DNA of 64,000 nucleotides, from assembly GCA_964649895.1 (NCBI GenBank), contig CAZYRX010000005.1:1-64000 (forward strand), written 5' to 3'. The stretch's first letter is position 1, and each line of letters begins with the position of its first letter. Positions 9,174 to 17,275 of this stretch are shown in pieces. The position numbers and the translations under genes were made by a program. Origin of the DNA: Halanaerobium sp964649895 (GTDB lineage: Bacteria; Bacillota; Halanaerobiia; Halanaerobiales; Halanaerobiaceae). The notes below the pieces were generated by a model. The model was given only the letters and a program-made list of their open reading frames with translations. It made no database searches and was not told the DNA's origin.

Positions 9174-10115
9174 TTAAAACAAAACACTTACTGATAAATC
9201 TTTGAAAATCCTGTCAATTGCTTCTCCTAACAGGGGAGCAACAGATAAAACTTCCAAATTTTCTAATCCATGGTCTTCTTGAGCAATTGTATTTGTTACA
9301 ACGATCTTGCTTATCGGAGCATTTTTTAATCTCTCAACAGCAGGGCCAGAGAAAAGCGCATGTGTTCCACAAGCATATATATCTTTTGCCCCTTTTTCTT
9401 TTAATACAGATGCAGCAGCTGTTATAGTACCAGCAGTATCAATCATATCATCAAGCAGTATTACATTTTTCCCATCAACTTCCCCAATAACATTCATAAC
9501 TTCAGCTACATTAGCTTTTGGTCTTCTCTTATCAATAATTGCCATTGGAATATCTAAACTTTCTGCAAAAGAGCGAACTCTTTTTACAGAGCCAACATCA
9601 GGAGCTACTGCGATTAAATTAGAGCGATCAAAATCTTTAAAATAATCTACCATAATCGGTGATGCATAAAGATGATCTACCGGAATATCAAAAAAACCTT
9701 GAATTTGTGAAGCATGAAAATCAATAGACAAAATTCTTCTGGCTCCAGCTTGAGTAAGTAGATTTGCAACTAGTTTTGAAGTGATAGGATCTCTGGGATT
9801 CGCTTTTCTATCCTGTCTTGCATAACCATAATATGGAATAACTGCAGTAATTCTACGAGCAGAAGCTCTTCTCAGAGCATCAATAATAATTAACAACTCC
9901 ATTAGATTTTCATTAACTGGTGGAGAAGTTGGTTGAACAACAAAAACATCAGCACCACGAACAGTTTCAAAAGTTCTGACACTAATTTCTCCATCTTTAA
10001 AACGACCCACTTCTGCATTAACAAGCTCGGTCCCGAGATATTCACAAAGATCTTCGGCTAATTTAGGATGAGAATTTCCAGTAAATATTTTTAGCTGTTC
10101 ACTATAAGTTGACAT
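9174..10115 (-). CDS. prs: Ribose-phosphate pyrophosphokinase
   Basis: Makes PRPP from ribose 5-phosphate and ATP for purine, pyrimidine, His and Trp synthesis. 313 aa, the usual length for class I enzymes. Visible motifs: the N-terminal KIFTGNSHPKLAE, the flexible catalytic region around DRKANPRDPITSK, the Mg/ATP site DFHASQIQGFF and the PRPP-binding loop DDMIDTAGTI. GGGGG lies seven bases before the ATG. It follows glmU with 45 nt between them, the same glmU-prs order as in Bacillus. Confidence 0.97.
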   Translation of the reverse strand: MSTYSEQLKIFTGNSHPKLAEDLCEYLGTELVNAEVGRFKDGEISVRTFETVRGADVFVVQPTSPPVNENLMELLIIIDALRRASARRITAVIPYYGYARQDRKANPRDPITSKLVANLLTQAGARRILSIDFHASQIQGFFDIPVDHLYASPIMVDYFKDFDRSNLIAVAPDVGSVKRVRSFAESLDIPMAIIDKRRPKANVAEVMNVIGEVDGKNVILLDDMIDTAGTITAAASVLKEKGAKDIYACGTHALFSGPAVERLKNAPISKIVVTNTIAQEDHGLENLEVLSVAPLLGEAIDRIFKDLSVSVLF

Positions 10116-10160
10116 TTTCTAACCCCCAATACATTAATTTAGAAAATCATTCCCAAATAA

Positions 10161-11516
10161 TCATTTTTTATAGATACGGGCAGGTACACCCATAACTGTT
10201 TGATTTTTTTCTATATCTTTTGTTACAACAGATCCAGCAGCAGTTTTTGCATTATCACCAATCTTTAATGGGGCAATCAAAATAGAATCACTTCCAATAA
10301 ATACATCTTTCCCTACTTTTGTTTGATGTTTGTTTTCACCATCATAATTAGCAAAGATGGTGCCAGCACCTATATTAGTTCTTTCACCAATTTCAGCATC
10401 TCCTGCATAACATAAATGAGGTACTTTTGCTCCACTTTTAACCTTTGTTTTCTTCAATTCAACAAAATCGCCTATTTTACAGTTGTCTGCAACTTGTGAG
10501 CCCGGTCTTAAATACGCAAAAGGACCTACATCTGTATTTTCTCCTACTGAACTATTTCTAATAATTGTATTTGATAAAATATTTACATTAGAAGCTATTT
10601 CTGCATCTTGAAGTCTACAGTGAGGGTTAATAACTGTATTTTTACCGATTGTTGTTTCACCTTCTAAATAACAGAAGGGATAGATTATTACATCCCTATC
10701 AATTTTCACTTCAGCATCTATATATGTATTTTGGGGGTCTATAATAGTAACTCCATTATCAAAATGTTTATTTATTATTCTTTTTCTTAATACTTTTTCG
10801 GCATCTGCAAGCTGTTTACGTGTATTAATACCTATAATTTCTTCCGGATTAGATACAGTAAAAGTATCAATGTCTTTTCCATTTTCTACTGCAAATTCAA
10901 CTAAATCTGTTAAATAATACTCATCCTGCGCATTATTGTTATCCATATTTTTCAAGAAAAGAGTAAGCAGCTTCGAATCAACACAATAAACACCACTATT
11001 AACTTCCTTAATTTTTTTTAGATCTTCATCTGCATCTTTTTCTTCTATAATAGCATTTAATTTTCCAGAATCATCTTTAAGAATTCTTCCATATCCTTCA
11101 GGATTTGAAAAAATTGCTGTCATAACTGATAAATCAGAATTATTTTCTTTGTGGTTTTCAACAAATTTAGAAACAGTTTCTTTTCTAAGTAATGGAGTAT
11201 CTCCATATAGAATTAAGACAGGTCCTGAATGATTATCAATATATTCTGATGCCTGTTTAACTGCATGACCTGTACCCAGTTGTTTTTGCTGAATTACATA
11301 ATCTATGTCTAAATTATAGAGATCCTTCAATTCTAATTTTACCTGTTCTTTTTGATGTCCAACTACATTGATGATTTTAGTTGATAGATCATCAAGAGTA
11401 TGAATAACATGTTTAATAATTGCCTTACCTGCAGCTTTATGTAAAACCTTGATTTTATCAGATTTCATTCTTGTACCCTTACCCGCTGCAAGAATAACAC
11501 TTAAAAAATCAGCCAT
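10161..11516 (-). CDS. glmU: Bifunctional UDP-GlcNAc pyrophosphorylase / GlcN-1-P acetyltransferase
   Basis: Catalyses the last two steps to UDP-GlcNAc, precursor of peptidoglycan and, if present, lipid A. The N-terminal uridyltransferase domain has SVILAAGKGTRMKS and YGDTP; the C-terminal left-handed beta-helix carries hexapeptide repeats from about residue 250 and the acetyltransferase segment IGDFVELKK...HLCYAGDAEIG. I use ATG at 11516 (451 aa) with AAAGGAGG eight bases upstream; a TTG one codon earlier is also possible. It overlaps the upstream exonuclease gene by 8 nt, suggesting translational coupling. Confidence 0.96.
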   Translation of the reverse strand: MADFLSVILAAGKGTRMKSDKIKVLHKAAGKAIIKHVIHTLDDLSTKIINVVGHQKEQVKLELKDLYNLDIDYVIQQKQLGTGHAVKQASEYIDNHSGPVLILYGDTPLLRKETVSKFVENHKENNSDLSVMTAIFSNPEGYGRILKDDSGKLNAIIEEKDADEDLKKIKEVNSGVYCVDSKLLTLFLKNMDNNNAQDEYYLTDLVEFAVENGKDIDTFTVSNPEEIIGINTRKQLADAEKVLRKRIINKHFDNGVTIIDPQNTYIDAEVKIDRDVIIYPFCYLEGETTIGKNTVINPHCRLQDAEIASNVNILSNTIIRNSSVGENTDVGPFAYLRPGSQVADNCKIGDFVELKKTKVKSGAKVPHLCYAGDAEIGERTNIGAGTIFANYDGENKHQTKVGKDVFIGSDSILIAPLKIGDNAKTAAGSVVTKDIEKNQTVMGVPARIYKK

Positions 11517-12366
11517 CAATAAGTCCTCCTTTATTTACAATAGAAAATTCTATTCTATCATTAAATAAACTTCTATTTTCTTTTTTAATAACCCGCTGTA
11601 CCTTAAAGTCAAAAGATTTATTAGAGAATTCCCCATTCATCATATATTGTCTTATTAATAAAGTAAAAAGTGCATCTTTCAAACCATATTGTACGAGTAA
11701 AGACGGATCGGAATAGGCTGTATCTAAATCTGGGGCTGAATGATCAAATAATTTTTTTGCAGTATCGTTCAAACCATAACCACCCAAAATATTTGCTAAA
11801 TTACTGTAGTACATTAAATCCATCGTATCATCATAAAAATAAAGCTCTGGCAGTCTTCTTGCTGCAGCAGTTTCTAGTATTGAAACATCAGAATTAAAAT
11901 TATGACCCACAAGCAAGTCTGGTTTATGTTCATTTATAATCTGCCTTAAATATTTAATGCCTTTTTTGGGATCAACACTTGGTGCAATATCTTCATTAGT
12001 AAATATAACACCAGAGTCAATGATCTTATTAGTATCCATTACAACAAACTGAATTAGATCAAGTTTGCTCTTATAGTATTCTGTATCTACTGCCATTATC
12101 TTTTTTGCTTTTGGTTTTTTGCTCCAGAAAGGATTAGCTTTGAATGTTACTAATTCATCATACAATTCATCTAAAGAAAATAGTTGTTCTATAATATCAG
12201 GTTGGTTTTCTGCATTTATTAGGTTTATTAAATCCCTTGTTTCAGCTTTCTTGAATTTTTCTTCAGTTGGATATTTACGCATAATTTTTTTTAGTCTTTT
12301 TCCTCTACCCAAAACTAAAGCTAGTTTAAATCGATAGAGGTCACTTGCCATCACATATGGTTGCAT
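11509..12366 (-). CDS. Predicted DEDDy-family 3'-5' exonuclease-like protein
   Basis: 285 aa. Residues about 88-245 form a ribonuclease-H-like exonuclease domain with the three motifs: DTE (AVDTEYY, Exo I), HNFNSD (Exo II) and YGLKDALFT (Exo III, Y-x3-D, the DEDDy variant). The first 85 residues are a basic helical domain I do not recognise, possibly a nucleic-acid-binding helical module. Such domains act in DNA proofreading or RNA trimming; the substrate is unknown. It lies between spoVG and glmU, the place occupied by no such gene in Bacillus, and shares an operon with glmU and prs from the promoter at 12440-12468. A weak GAGGG precedes the chosen ATG; an internal Met6 is an alternative start. 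Confidence 0.7.
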   Translation of the reverse strand: MQPYVMASDLYRFKLALVLGRGKRLKKIMRKYPTEEKFKKAETRDLINLINAENQPDIIEQLFSLDELYDELVTFKANPFWSKKPKAKKIMAVDTEYYKSKLDLIQFVVMDTNKIIDSGVIFTNEDIAPSVDPKKGIKYLRQIINEHKPDLLVGHNFNSDVSILETAAARRLPELYFYDDTMDLMYYSNLANILGGYGLNDTAKKLFDHSAPDLDTAYSDPSLLVQYGLKDALFTLLIRQYMMNGEFSNKSFDFKVQRVIKKENRSLFNDRIEFSIVNKGGLIDG

Positions 12367-12439
12367 TTACTTAAATCCCTCAAATCTAATTGTATATAGA
12401 TGGACATTATTATTCCATCATATGTCTTTAATCGCTTGA

Positions 12440-12468
12440 AGTATAACAGAGAACAAGAGCTTTGTCAA
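12440..12468 (-). promoter_or_regulatory. Promoter of the exonuclease-glmU-prs operon
   Basis: Minus strand TTGACA (12463-12468), 17 nt, TATACT (12440-12445), a near-perfect sigma-A promoter starting only about 10 nt after the spoVG terminator hairpin. Confidence 0.85.
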
Positions 12469-12477
12469 GATAAAAAA

Positions 12478-12505
12478 ATCACACTACTCGATCGAGCAGT
12501 GTGAT
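12478..12505 (-). terminator. Terminator of spoVG
   Basis: Hairpin of 13 bp with one mismatch and little loop (ATCACACT ... AGTGTGAT arms), followed on the minus strand by seven T residues. It begins about 20 nt after the spoVG stop. Confidence 0.9.
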
Positions 12506-12525
12506 AAAATTTAAAACAAAACCAA

Positions 12526-12792
12526 TCATGCCCCTGCAAGCTTCTGATCGAATTTTTCGAGAACTCTATTCTCTAGAGTATCCCTTAGCTTAGCAGAAAT
12601 AGGAAAACAGACATCCTGAAACTCCCCATTCCTTCTTCTCCTAGCTGGCATCGATAAAAAAATGCCATTTTTCCCTTCTATAATACGCATATCGCGTATT
12701 ACAAGTGATTCATCAAAAGTAACTGTAGCATATGCCTGCACCATACTTCCATTAATATCCACCGGAAAAACCCTAACATCTGTAATCTCCAC
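12526..12792 (-). CDS. spoVG: SpoVG family RNA/DNA-binding regulator
   Basis: Small global regulator that binds nucleic acid; 88 aa with the family start ITDVRVFPVD, the central DMRIIEGKNGIFLSMPARR segment and the C-terminal CFPISAKLR. Its presence does not imply sporulation. The start is GTG at 12790-12792: AGGTGG lies about eight bases upstream and the protein then aligns with the usual MEVTDVR beginning; a GTG four codons earlier overlaps the Shine-Dalgarno. The leader carries a 13-bp inverted repeat ending at the Shine-Dalgarno (12806-12843). Confidence 0.95.
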   Translation of the reverse strand: MEITDVRVFPVDINGSMVQAYATVTFDESLVIRDMRIIEGKNGIFLSMPARRRRNGEFQDVCFPISAKLRDTLENRVLEKFDQKLAGA

Positions 12793-12805
12793 TAAATACA
12801 CCACC

Positions 12806-12843
12806 TTTTGGAATTATATGTTAATTATATTATAATTCCAAAA
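12806..12843 (-). promoter_or_regulatory. Leader inverted repeat abutting the spoVG ribosome binding site
   Basis: Perfect 13-bp inverted repeat (12806-12818 and 12831-12843, 12-nt AT-rich spacer) between the AIR-synthase-like gene and spoVG. In the spoVG mRNA the 3' arm ends at the first base of the Shine-Dalgarno (12801-12806), so a formed hairpin would hinder ribosome access. It lacks a T-run and could instead be a protein operator or an RNA-stability element. Confidence 0.6.
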
Positions 12844-12862
12844 ACTGTAAAAGTCAAGGTTT

Positions 12863-13855
12863 TTATATATTTTTTTCTATAAATTTCCACAACTCGTCTT
12901 TTGTAGGGGGTTCAAACACCTTTTTTTCGCCGTTCTCAATAATATATTGTCCACTTTTCAGTAATTTACCAACTCTTGATATATTTATATCGTTATTTTT
13001 GAATATTTCCTTTAAATTTATTTCTTCTGGTGCTGCCATCAGCATAGTTCCTGATGAAATAAGTCCAGCCGGATCCATATTCAATTTATTACAAATATCT
13101 GCAACCTCACTACTAATATTAAAGTTATCTTTTTCTATAAGATAACCTAAATTTGAGGCTGCAGCCATTTCTGCAACAGCCCCATATACTCCACCCTCAG
13201 TTACATCATGCAGAGCTTTCACTCCATTTTTTCTAGCAATTCTACTCTCCGGCAGAACACTCAACTTATTAATATATTTTTTTACCGATCGAATTGAATC
13301 AGGTTTAACTCCTTCTTTGAGTAAATAGTTTTCATATTCATTAGCCAGAATAAAAGAACCTTCGATTCCCATACCTTTCGATATATATAATATATCCCCA
13401 GCTTCTGCAGAAGAACTAGAAGTTAATTCATTTTTTTTAGCTTTTCCTAAAGAAGTAACAACTATAATCGGTTTATTTACCAGATCAGTAATCTCCGTAT
13501 GGCCACCAAGCACTTCAACATCTATCTCTTTAGCAGTTGCAACTATATCTTCCATAATTTCTTCTGATTTCTCTTCTTCTAATTCTGGGGGAAGAAGTAA
13601 AACGACCTGAATCCCAAAAGGTTCTGCACCTGCTGCAGCAATATCATTACATGCGACATTTACAGCTAGAAATCCTGCATTTCGTTCTGCTCCTGTAATA
13701 GGATCAGAAGAAACCACCAGCATATAATCACCAAAATCTATGACCGCACTATCTTCTCCAGGTCCAGCTGGCACAAGAACATCTGATCTAAAATGATCTA
13801 TTTTATCTAAAATAACTTTTTTTAATTTATTTCCAGCAACTTTTCCAATTTCCAT
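12863..13855 (-). CDS. AIR synthase-related protein (HypE/ThiL superfamily)
   Basis: PurM/HypE/ThiL-like ATP-binding protein of 330 aa. The N-terminal ATPase half has PGEDSAVIDFGDYMLVVSSDP and AVNVACNDIAAAGAEP, and the C-terminal half the HDVTEGGVYGAVAEMA motif. It lacks the C-terminal PRIC cysteine of true HypE, so carbamoyl transfer to hydrogenase is unlikely, and it is not clearly ThiL. The reaction is unknown. ATG at 13855 has GGGAAG eight bases upstream; a GTG three codons earlier would overlap the upstream stop. It follows an ECF S component directly, so the two probably act on the same vitamin or precursor (inference). Confidence 0.8.
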   Translation of the reverse strand: MEIGKVAGNKLKKVILDKIDHFRSDVLVPAGPGEDSAVIDFGDYMLVVSSDPITGAERNAGFLAVNVACNDIAAAGAEPFGIQVVLLLPPELEEEKSEEIMEDIVATAKEIDVEVLGGHTEITDLVNKPIIVVTSLGKAKKNELTSSSSAEAGDILYISKGMGIEGSFILANEYENYLLKEGVKPDSIRSVKKYINKLSVLPESRIARKNGVKALHDVTEGGVYGAVAEMAAASNLGYLIEKDNFNISSEVADICNKLNMDPAGLISSGTMLMAAPEEINLKEIFKNNDINISRVGKLLKSGQYIIENGEKKVFEPPTKDELWKFIEKNI

Positions 13856-13860
13856 TTCTA

Positions 13861-14397
13861 TCACTTCCCAAAATAATTATCAAGATGATGAGATAATGGA
13901 ATAGCAAGTACTCCACCTATTAACATCTGGGCAAAATCAATCCCAATTTCTGGAAGAACAACTGCCCAACTTAATAGAAATGCTTTTGTCAAAGCATAAC
14001 CAATTATCATTATATTCCCACCTATAGTAATGGCAAAAATCTTGCGCTCTATACCTGATCTCTTTTTAGTTCCAGCAATTTTACCAACAACAAATCCTTC
14101 AATTCCTTTTATCAAAAAAGTAAATGGGGCCCAAATTGAATATCCTAAAATAATATCCATTAGTGCTGAACCTACTCCACCAGCCACAGCACCTGCTTTA
14201 CCACCAAAGGTTAAAGCAATTGTGTAAATAGCGACCTCTCCTAAATTAAAATAAGAACTGCTTGGCCCTGGAATATGTAAATAAGTTGCTACAGAAGTAA
14301 AAGCAATAAATAATGCTAAAAAAGAAAGAGATCTTGTATCTAAATGCTGCATATCCAGTTTTTTAAGATGATCCTGTATATTATCTCTACCTTCCAT
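13861..14397 (-). CDS. ECF transporter S component
   Basis: 178-aa membrane protein with about five or six hydrophobic segments and the ECF S-component look: SFLALFIAFTSVATYLHIPGP followed by a GEVAIYTIALTFGGKAGAVAGGVGSALMDI region. S components bind a vitamin or metal and dock to a shared EcfA-EcfA'-EcfT module, which is not in this window. I place the start at ATG 14397 because GAGGAGG lies eight bases upstream; an earlier in-frame TTG precedes that Shine-Dalgarno. It is followed within five bases by the AIR-synthase-like gene. Substrate unknown. Confidence 0.82.
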   Translation of the reverse strand: MEGRDNIQDHLKKLDMQHLDTRSLSFLALFIAFTSVATYLHIPGPSSSYFNLGEVAIYTIALTFGGKAGAVAGGVGSALMDIILGYSIWAPFTFLIKGIEGFVVGKIAGTKKRSGIERKIFAITIGGNIMIIGYALTKAFLLSWAVVLPEIGIDFAQMLIGGVLAIPLSHHLDNYFGK

Positions 14398-14450
14398 AGG
14401 TATTTGCCTCCTCAATATCTCTGCTTAATTTCTTTTAAATTAATCATTTA

Positions 14451-15782
14451 TCAATATGTTGTAAGGTACTGGTCAATTTCCCATGTATGAACCTGTTTTT
14501 TGTAGACAGACCATTCTATTTTTTTAGCTTCAATAATATGATTAAAAATATGTTCGCCTAATGTTTCCTTTATTAATTCATCTTCTTTAAGATAACCAAC
14601 TGCTTCCATAATTGTAGAAGGAAGACTGGTGATTCCCCGTGACTTTCTCTGCTGATAATTCATTTCATAAATGTTATCAGTAGTTTGTTCTCCTGGATCA
14701 ATTTGATTTTTAATTCCATCCAATCCAGCCTTTAGCATCACAGCAGTTGCTAAATATGGATTTGCAGCAGGATCAGGATTTCTCAATTCTAATCTAGTTG
14801 CATTACCTCTTGCAGAAGGAACTCTTACCAGAGCACTTCTGTTTTGAGTTGACCAAGAAATATACACTGGTGCTTCATATCCAGGTACTAATCTTTTATA
14901 AGAATTAATGGTTGGATTTAAAATTGCCGCTGTCGATTTAGCATGTTTTAAAAGTCCACCAATATAATAATATGCAATTTCACTTAATCCAAATTCATCT
15001 TCAGCATCATAAAAAGCGTTTTCTCCATCTTTATATAAAGACTGATGTACGTGCATTCCAGATCCACTTTCTCCATAAATTGGTTTTGGCATAAAGGTAG
15101 CATGAAGACCGTGCTGCATAGCAATAATTTTTGTAACAAATTTAAAAGTTGCTATATTATCTGCAGTTCTTAAAACATCGGTATACTTAAAATCAATTTC
15201 GTGCTGTCCTGGAGCTACTTCATGATGAGCAGCTTCTACTTCAAATCCCATTTTTTTAAGAGCTAAAACAGTATCTCGTCTTGCATCTCCTCCAAGATCA
15301 ATTGGTGATAAATCAAAATAGCCACCTTTATCATGGGTTTTTGTGGTAGGATTTCCTTCTTTATCCTTCTCAAAAAGAAAAAATTCTGGTTCTGGACCAG
15401 CAAACATCTCATATCCCATCTCTTCAGCTTCTGCCATGACTTTCTTCAAAGTGCTTCTAGGACAACCCACAAAAGGTTCACCATCAGGTGTATATATATC
15501 ACACATCATTCTTGCAGTATGACCACCACTTGTTTCCCAGGGAAATACAACAAATGTATCATAATCTGGTTTTAAATACATATCGGATTCATGGATACGT
15601 GTAAAACCTTCAATAGATGATCCATCAAACATTATCTTTCCGTCAAGTGCTTCTGGCAGCTGTTCAATTGTAATCGCAACATTTTTAATGATTCCTAAAA
15701 TATCGACAAACTGCAGTCTAATAAACTCAACTTCTTTTTCCTCTGCCATCCTTAAAATATCATCTTTACTCAACTTTGACAT
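14451..15782 (-). CDS. glnA: Glutamine synthetase, type I (GSI-alpha)
   Basis: Condenses ammonia and glutamate to glutamine with ATP. 443 aa is the Firmicute GSI-alpha length, shorter than the adenylylated GSI-beta form. Motifs: DGSSIEGFTRIHESD, the ammonia/glutamate site GSGMHVHQSL, NPTINSYKRL and the C-terminal WEIDQYLTTY, which resembles Bacillus GlnA where this tail takes part in feedback control and GlnR activation. Three bases separate it from glnR, whose end contains the GAGGAGG Shine-Dalgarno, so the pair is cotranscribed. Confidence 0.97.
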   Translation of the reverse strand: MSKLSKDDILRMAEEKEVEFIRLQFVDILGIIKNVAITIEQLPEALDGKIMFDGSSIEGFTRIHESDMYLKPDYDTFVVFPWETSGGHTARMMCDIYTPDGEPFVGCPRSTLKKVMAEAEEMGYEMFAGPEPEFFLFEKDKEGNPTTKTHDKGGYFDLSPIDLGGDARRDTVLALKKMGFEVEAAHHEVAPGQHEIDFKYTDVLRTADNIATFKFVTKIIAMQHGLHATFMPKPIYGESGSGMHVHQSLYKDGENAFYDAEDEFGLSEIAYYYIGGLLKHAKSTAAILNPTINSYKRLVPGYEAPVYISWSTQNRSALVRVPSARGNATRLELRNPDPAANPYLATAVMLKAGLDGIKNQIDPGEQTTDNIYEMNYQQRKSRGITSLPSTIMEAVGYLKEDELIKETLGEHIFNHIIEAKKIEWSVYKKQVHTWEIDQYLTTY

Positions 15783-15784
15783 CT

Positions 15785-16177
15785 TTAATTATCCTCCTCT
15801 TGGGAATTTTCGTTTTTACTCAGGGAAAGTTTTTTTATTAGAGCTGAACGATTGGAGACAGGATATAATGAGTCAAGCCTCATATCCCCAAATTTATCAT
15901 ATGAATCATTATAATCTAAATCATACTCCTGATGATTAATTTCTTCGAATTCAGGAGGTTTTAATATACTCCTAACCGTTTCTATACTATTACCCCTACT
16001 TAATAATTCTTTAATTTTTAAAAGACGTTTAATATCACTTTCCGAAAAAAGCCTCTGATTGCCGCTGCTTCGTTCAGGAAATATCAAATCCTGTTCATCA
16101 TAATAGCGTATTTGTCTTGAACTTAGTCCAGTTTTTTCTTTAGTTTCTTTCATTGTGATATTTTTTTCCCTTTTCAT
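15785..16177 (-). CDS. glnR: MerR-family nitrogen regulator, GlnR-like
   Basis: 130 aa. The N-terminal winged helix (GLSSRQIRYYDEQDLIFPERSSGNQRL) closely follows the GlnR/TnrA pattern, and position immediately upstream of glnA is typical of glnRA operons that repress glutamine synthetase under nitrogen excess. The start at 16177 is supported by GGGAG upstream and because the promoter at 16218-16246 places the transcript start inside any longer reading frame. I found no canonical GlnR box (TGTNA-N7-TNACA) near the promoter, so autoregulation is not shown. Confidence 0.85.
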   Translation of the reverse strand: MKREKNITMKETKEKTGLSSRQIRYYDEQDLIFPERSSGNQRLFSESDIKRLLKIKELLSRGNSIETVRSILKPPEFEEINHQEYDLDYNDSYDKFGDMRLDSLYPVSNRSALIKKLSLSKNENSQEEDN

Positions 16178-16217
16178 ATTTAACACTACTCCCAGAATGT
16201 TATTATTTGCTGCCGAA

Positions 16218-16246
16218 AGTATAACATGAATAAAATCTGATGTCAA
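16218..16246 (-). promoter_or_regulatory. Promoter of glnR-glnA
   Basis: Minus strand TTGACA (16241-16246), 17 nt, TATACT (16218-16223). A second TGACAT lies ten bases upstream of the -35, so TGACAT occurs as a short direct repeat that might be a regulator contact. Confidence 0.85.
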
Positions 16247-16286
16247 TCTCATGTCAGGAATTTAAAAACTCAAATAAAAAATTATT

Positions 16287-17159
16287 CTAATATCTATCTA
16301 TAGTTTTAGCAGTTATTACAAAATCATTTTTTCTTGGCCAGTTCACTGCAATCTTTTCTGCTTTCTTCCGTGATCCATAAATCGCAAATACAGTTGGTCC
16401 ACTCCCTGACATTAAATACAGTAGAGATTCAGTATTTTTCATTATATCTTCAATCTTTTTGATTTCACTACAAATTTTTCTGGCTGGCTTAGCTAAGTCG
16501 TTTTTAAAATTTAAATTCCAATCAATTTCCTTGTCAGATTTTATATTATCTATTATTTCTTGTATATTATAATTGTCATTATAATAATCAAAATCTTTCA
16601 TTTCATCATAAATACTAAATACCTCTGGAGTTGAAACACAAATCTTTGGAGTGACAACCACAAGATACATTTCACCAATGAAAGGTAAAAATTCAATCTT
16701 CTCTCCTCTTCCAGATGCATAAACTGTCCCACCTTCTAAACAATAAGGAACATCTGATCCGATTTCTGATAAATATTCTCTAATTTGGTTTAAATCAGCT
16801 TCTAAATTATATAATTTATATAATCCCCTCATAACTGCTGCAGCATCAGAACTTCCACCTGCCATACCCGAAGCTATAGGTATGTTTTTTTGTATGTAAA
16901 TCTCTACTCCACGGTCAATATTATTTTTCTCAAAAAATAATTCTGCCGCTTTATAAGCCAGATTGTTTTCATCATTTGGTAAATCATAGTCTGAATTTTT
17001 TATAATTATACCACCACTATTTTTTTTTAATTTTATTCTATCAGATAAAGAGATACTCTGCATTAGCATATCTAATTCATGATATCCATCATTTCTTAAT
17101 CCCTTTATATGAAGTACGAGATTTATTTTAGCTGGGGCATTTATATATATTTCTTTCAT
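16287..17159 (-). CDS. ispE: 4-diphosphocytidyl-2-C-methyl-D-erythritol kinase
   Basis: GHMP kinase of the MEP isoprenoid pathway, phosphorylating CDP-ME. 290 aa. The N-terminal INLVLHIKGLRNDGYHEL motif and the ATP loop PIASGMAGGSSDAAAVMRGL are diagnostic, with the C-terminal GSGPTVFAIY glycine motif. GGAGG lies six bases before the ATG. Divergent from bioY. In Bacillus ispE precedes purR-yabJ-spoVG; here glnRA, an ECF S gene and the AIR-like gene occupy that interval. Confidence 0.96.
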   Translation of the reverse strand: MKEIYINAPAKINLVLHIKGLRNDGYHELDMLMQSISLSDRIKLKKNSGGIIIKNSDYDLPNDENNLAYKAAELFFEKNNIDRGVEIYIQKNIPIASGMAGGSSDAAAVMRGLYKLYNLEADLNQIREYLSEIGSDVPYCLEGGTVYASGRGEKIEFLPFIGEMYLVVVTPKICVSTPEVFSIYDEMKDFDYYNDNYNIQEIIDNIKSDKEIDWNLNFKNDLAKPARKICSEIKKIEDIMKNTESLLYLMSGSGPTVFAIYGSRKKAEKIAVNWPRKNDFVITAKTIDRY

Positions 17160-17240
17160 TTGAATCCTCCAATATAAATATTTTTTAACTCTTTAAATTC
17201 AAAAACAATTGTGATAATATTATCTTTAATGATTTACAAT

Positions 17241-17255
17241 ATGACCTGAGGTCAT
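17241..17255. promoter_or_regulatory. Perfect palindrome in the bioY promoter region
   Basis: ATGACCT-G-AGGTCAT, a 15-bp perfect palindrome, starts directly after a possible bioY -10 element TACAAT (17235-17240) and ends 20 nt before the TTG start. Position and symmetry fit an operator for a dimeric repressor. It does not resemble the BirA box I know (TTGTAAAC-N15-GTTTACAA). Confidence 0.55.
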
Positions 17256-17275
17256 TTATAGAAAGGGAGATAATA

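Noticed and set aside
12863..13855. HypE (hydrogenase maturation)
   Set aside because: The C-terminal PRIC cysteine is absent and no hyp or hydrogenase gene lies nearby.
16241..16256. GlnR box at the glnR promoter
   Set aside because: TGACAT direct repeats do not fit the palindromic TGTNA-N7-TNACA.
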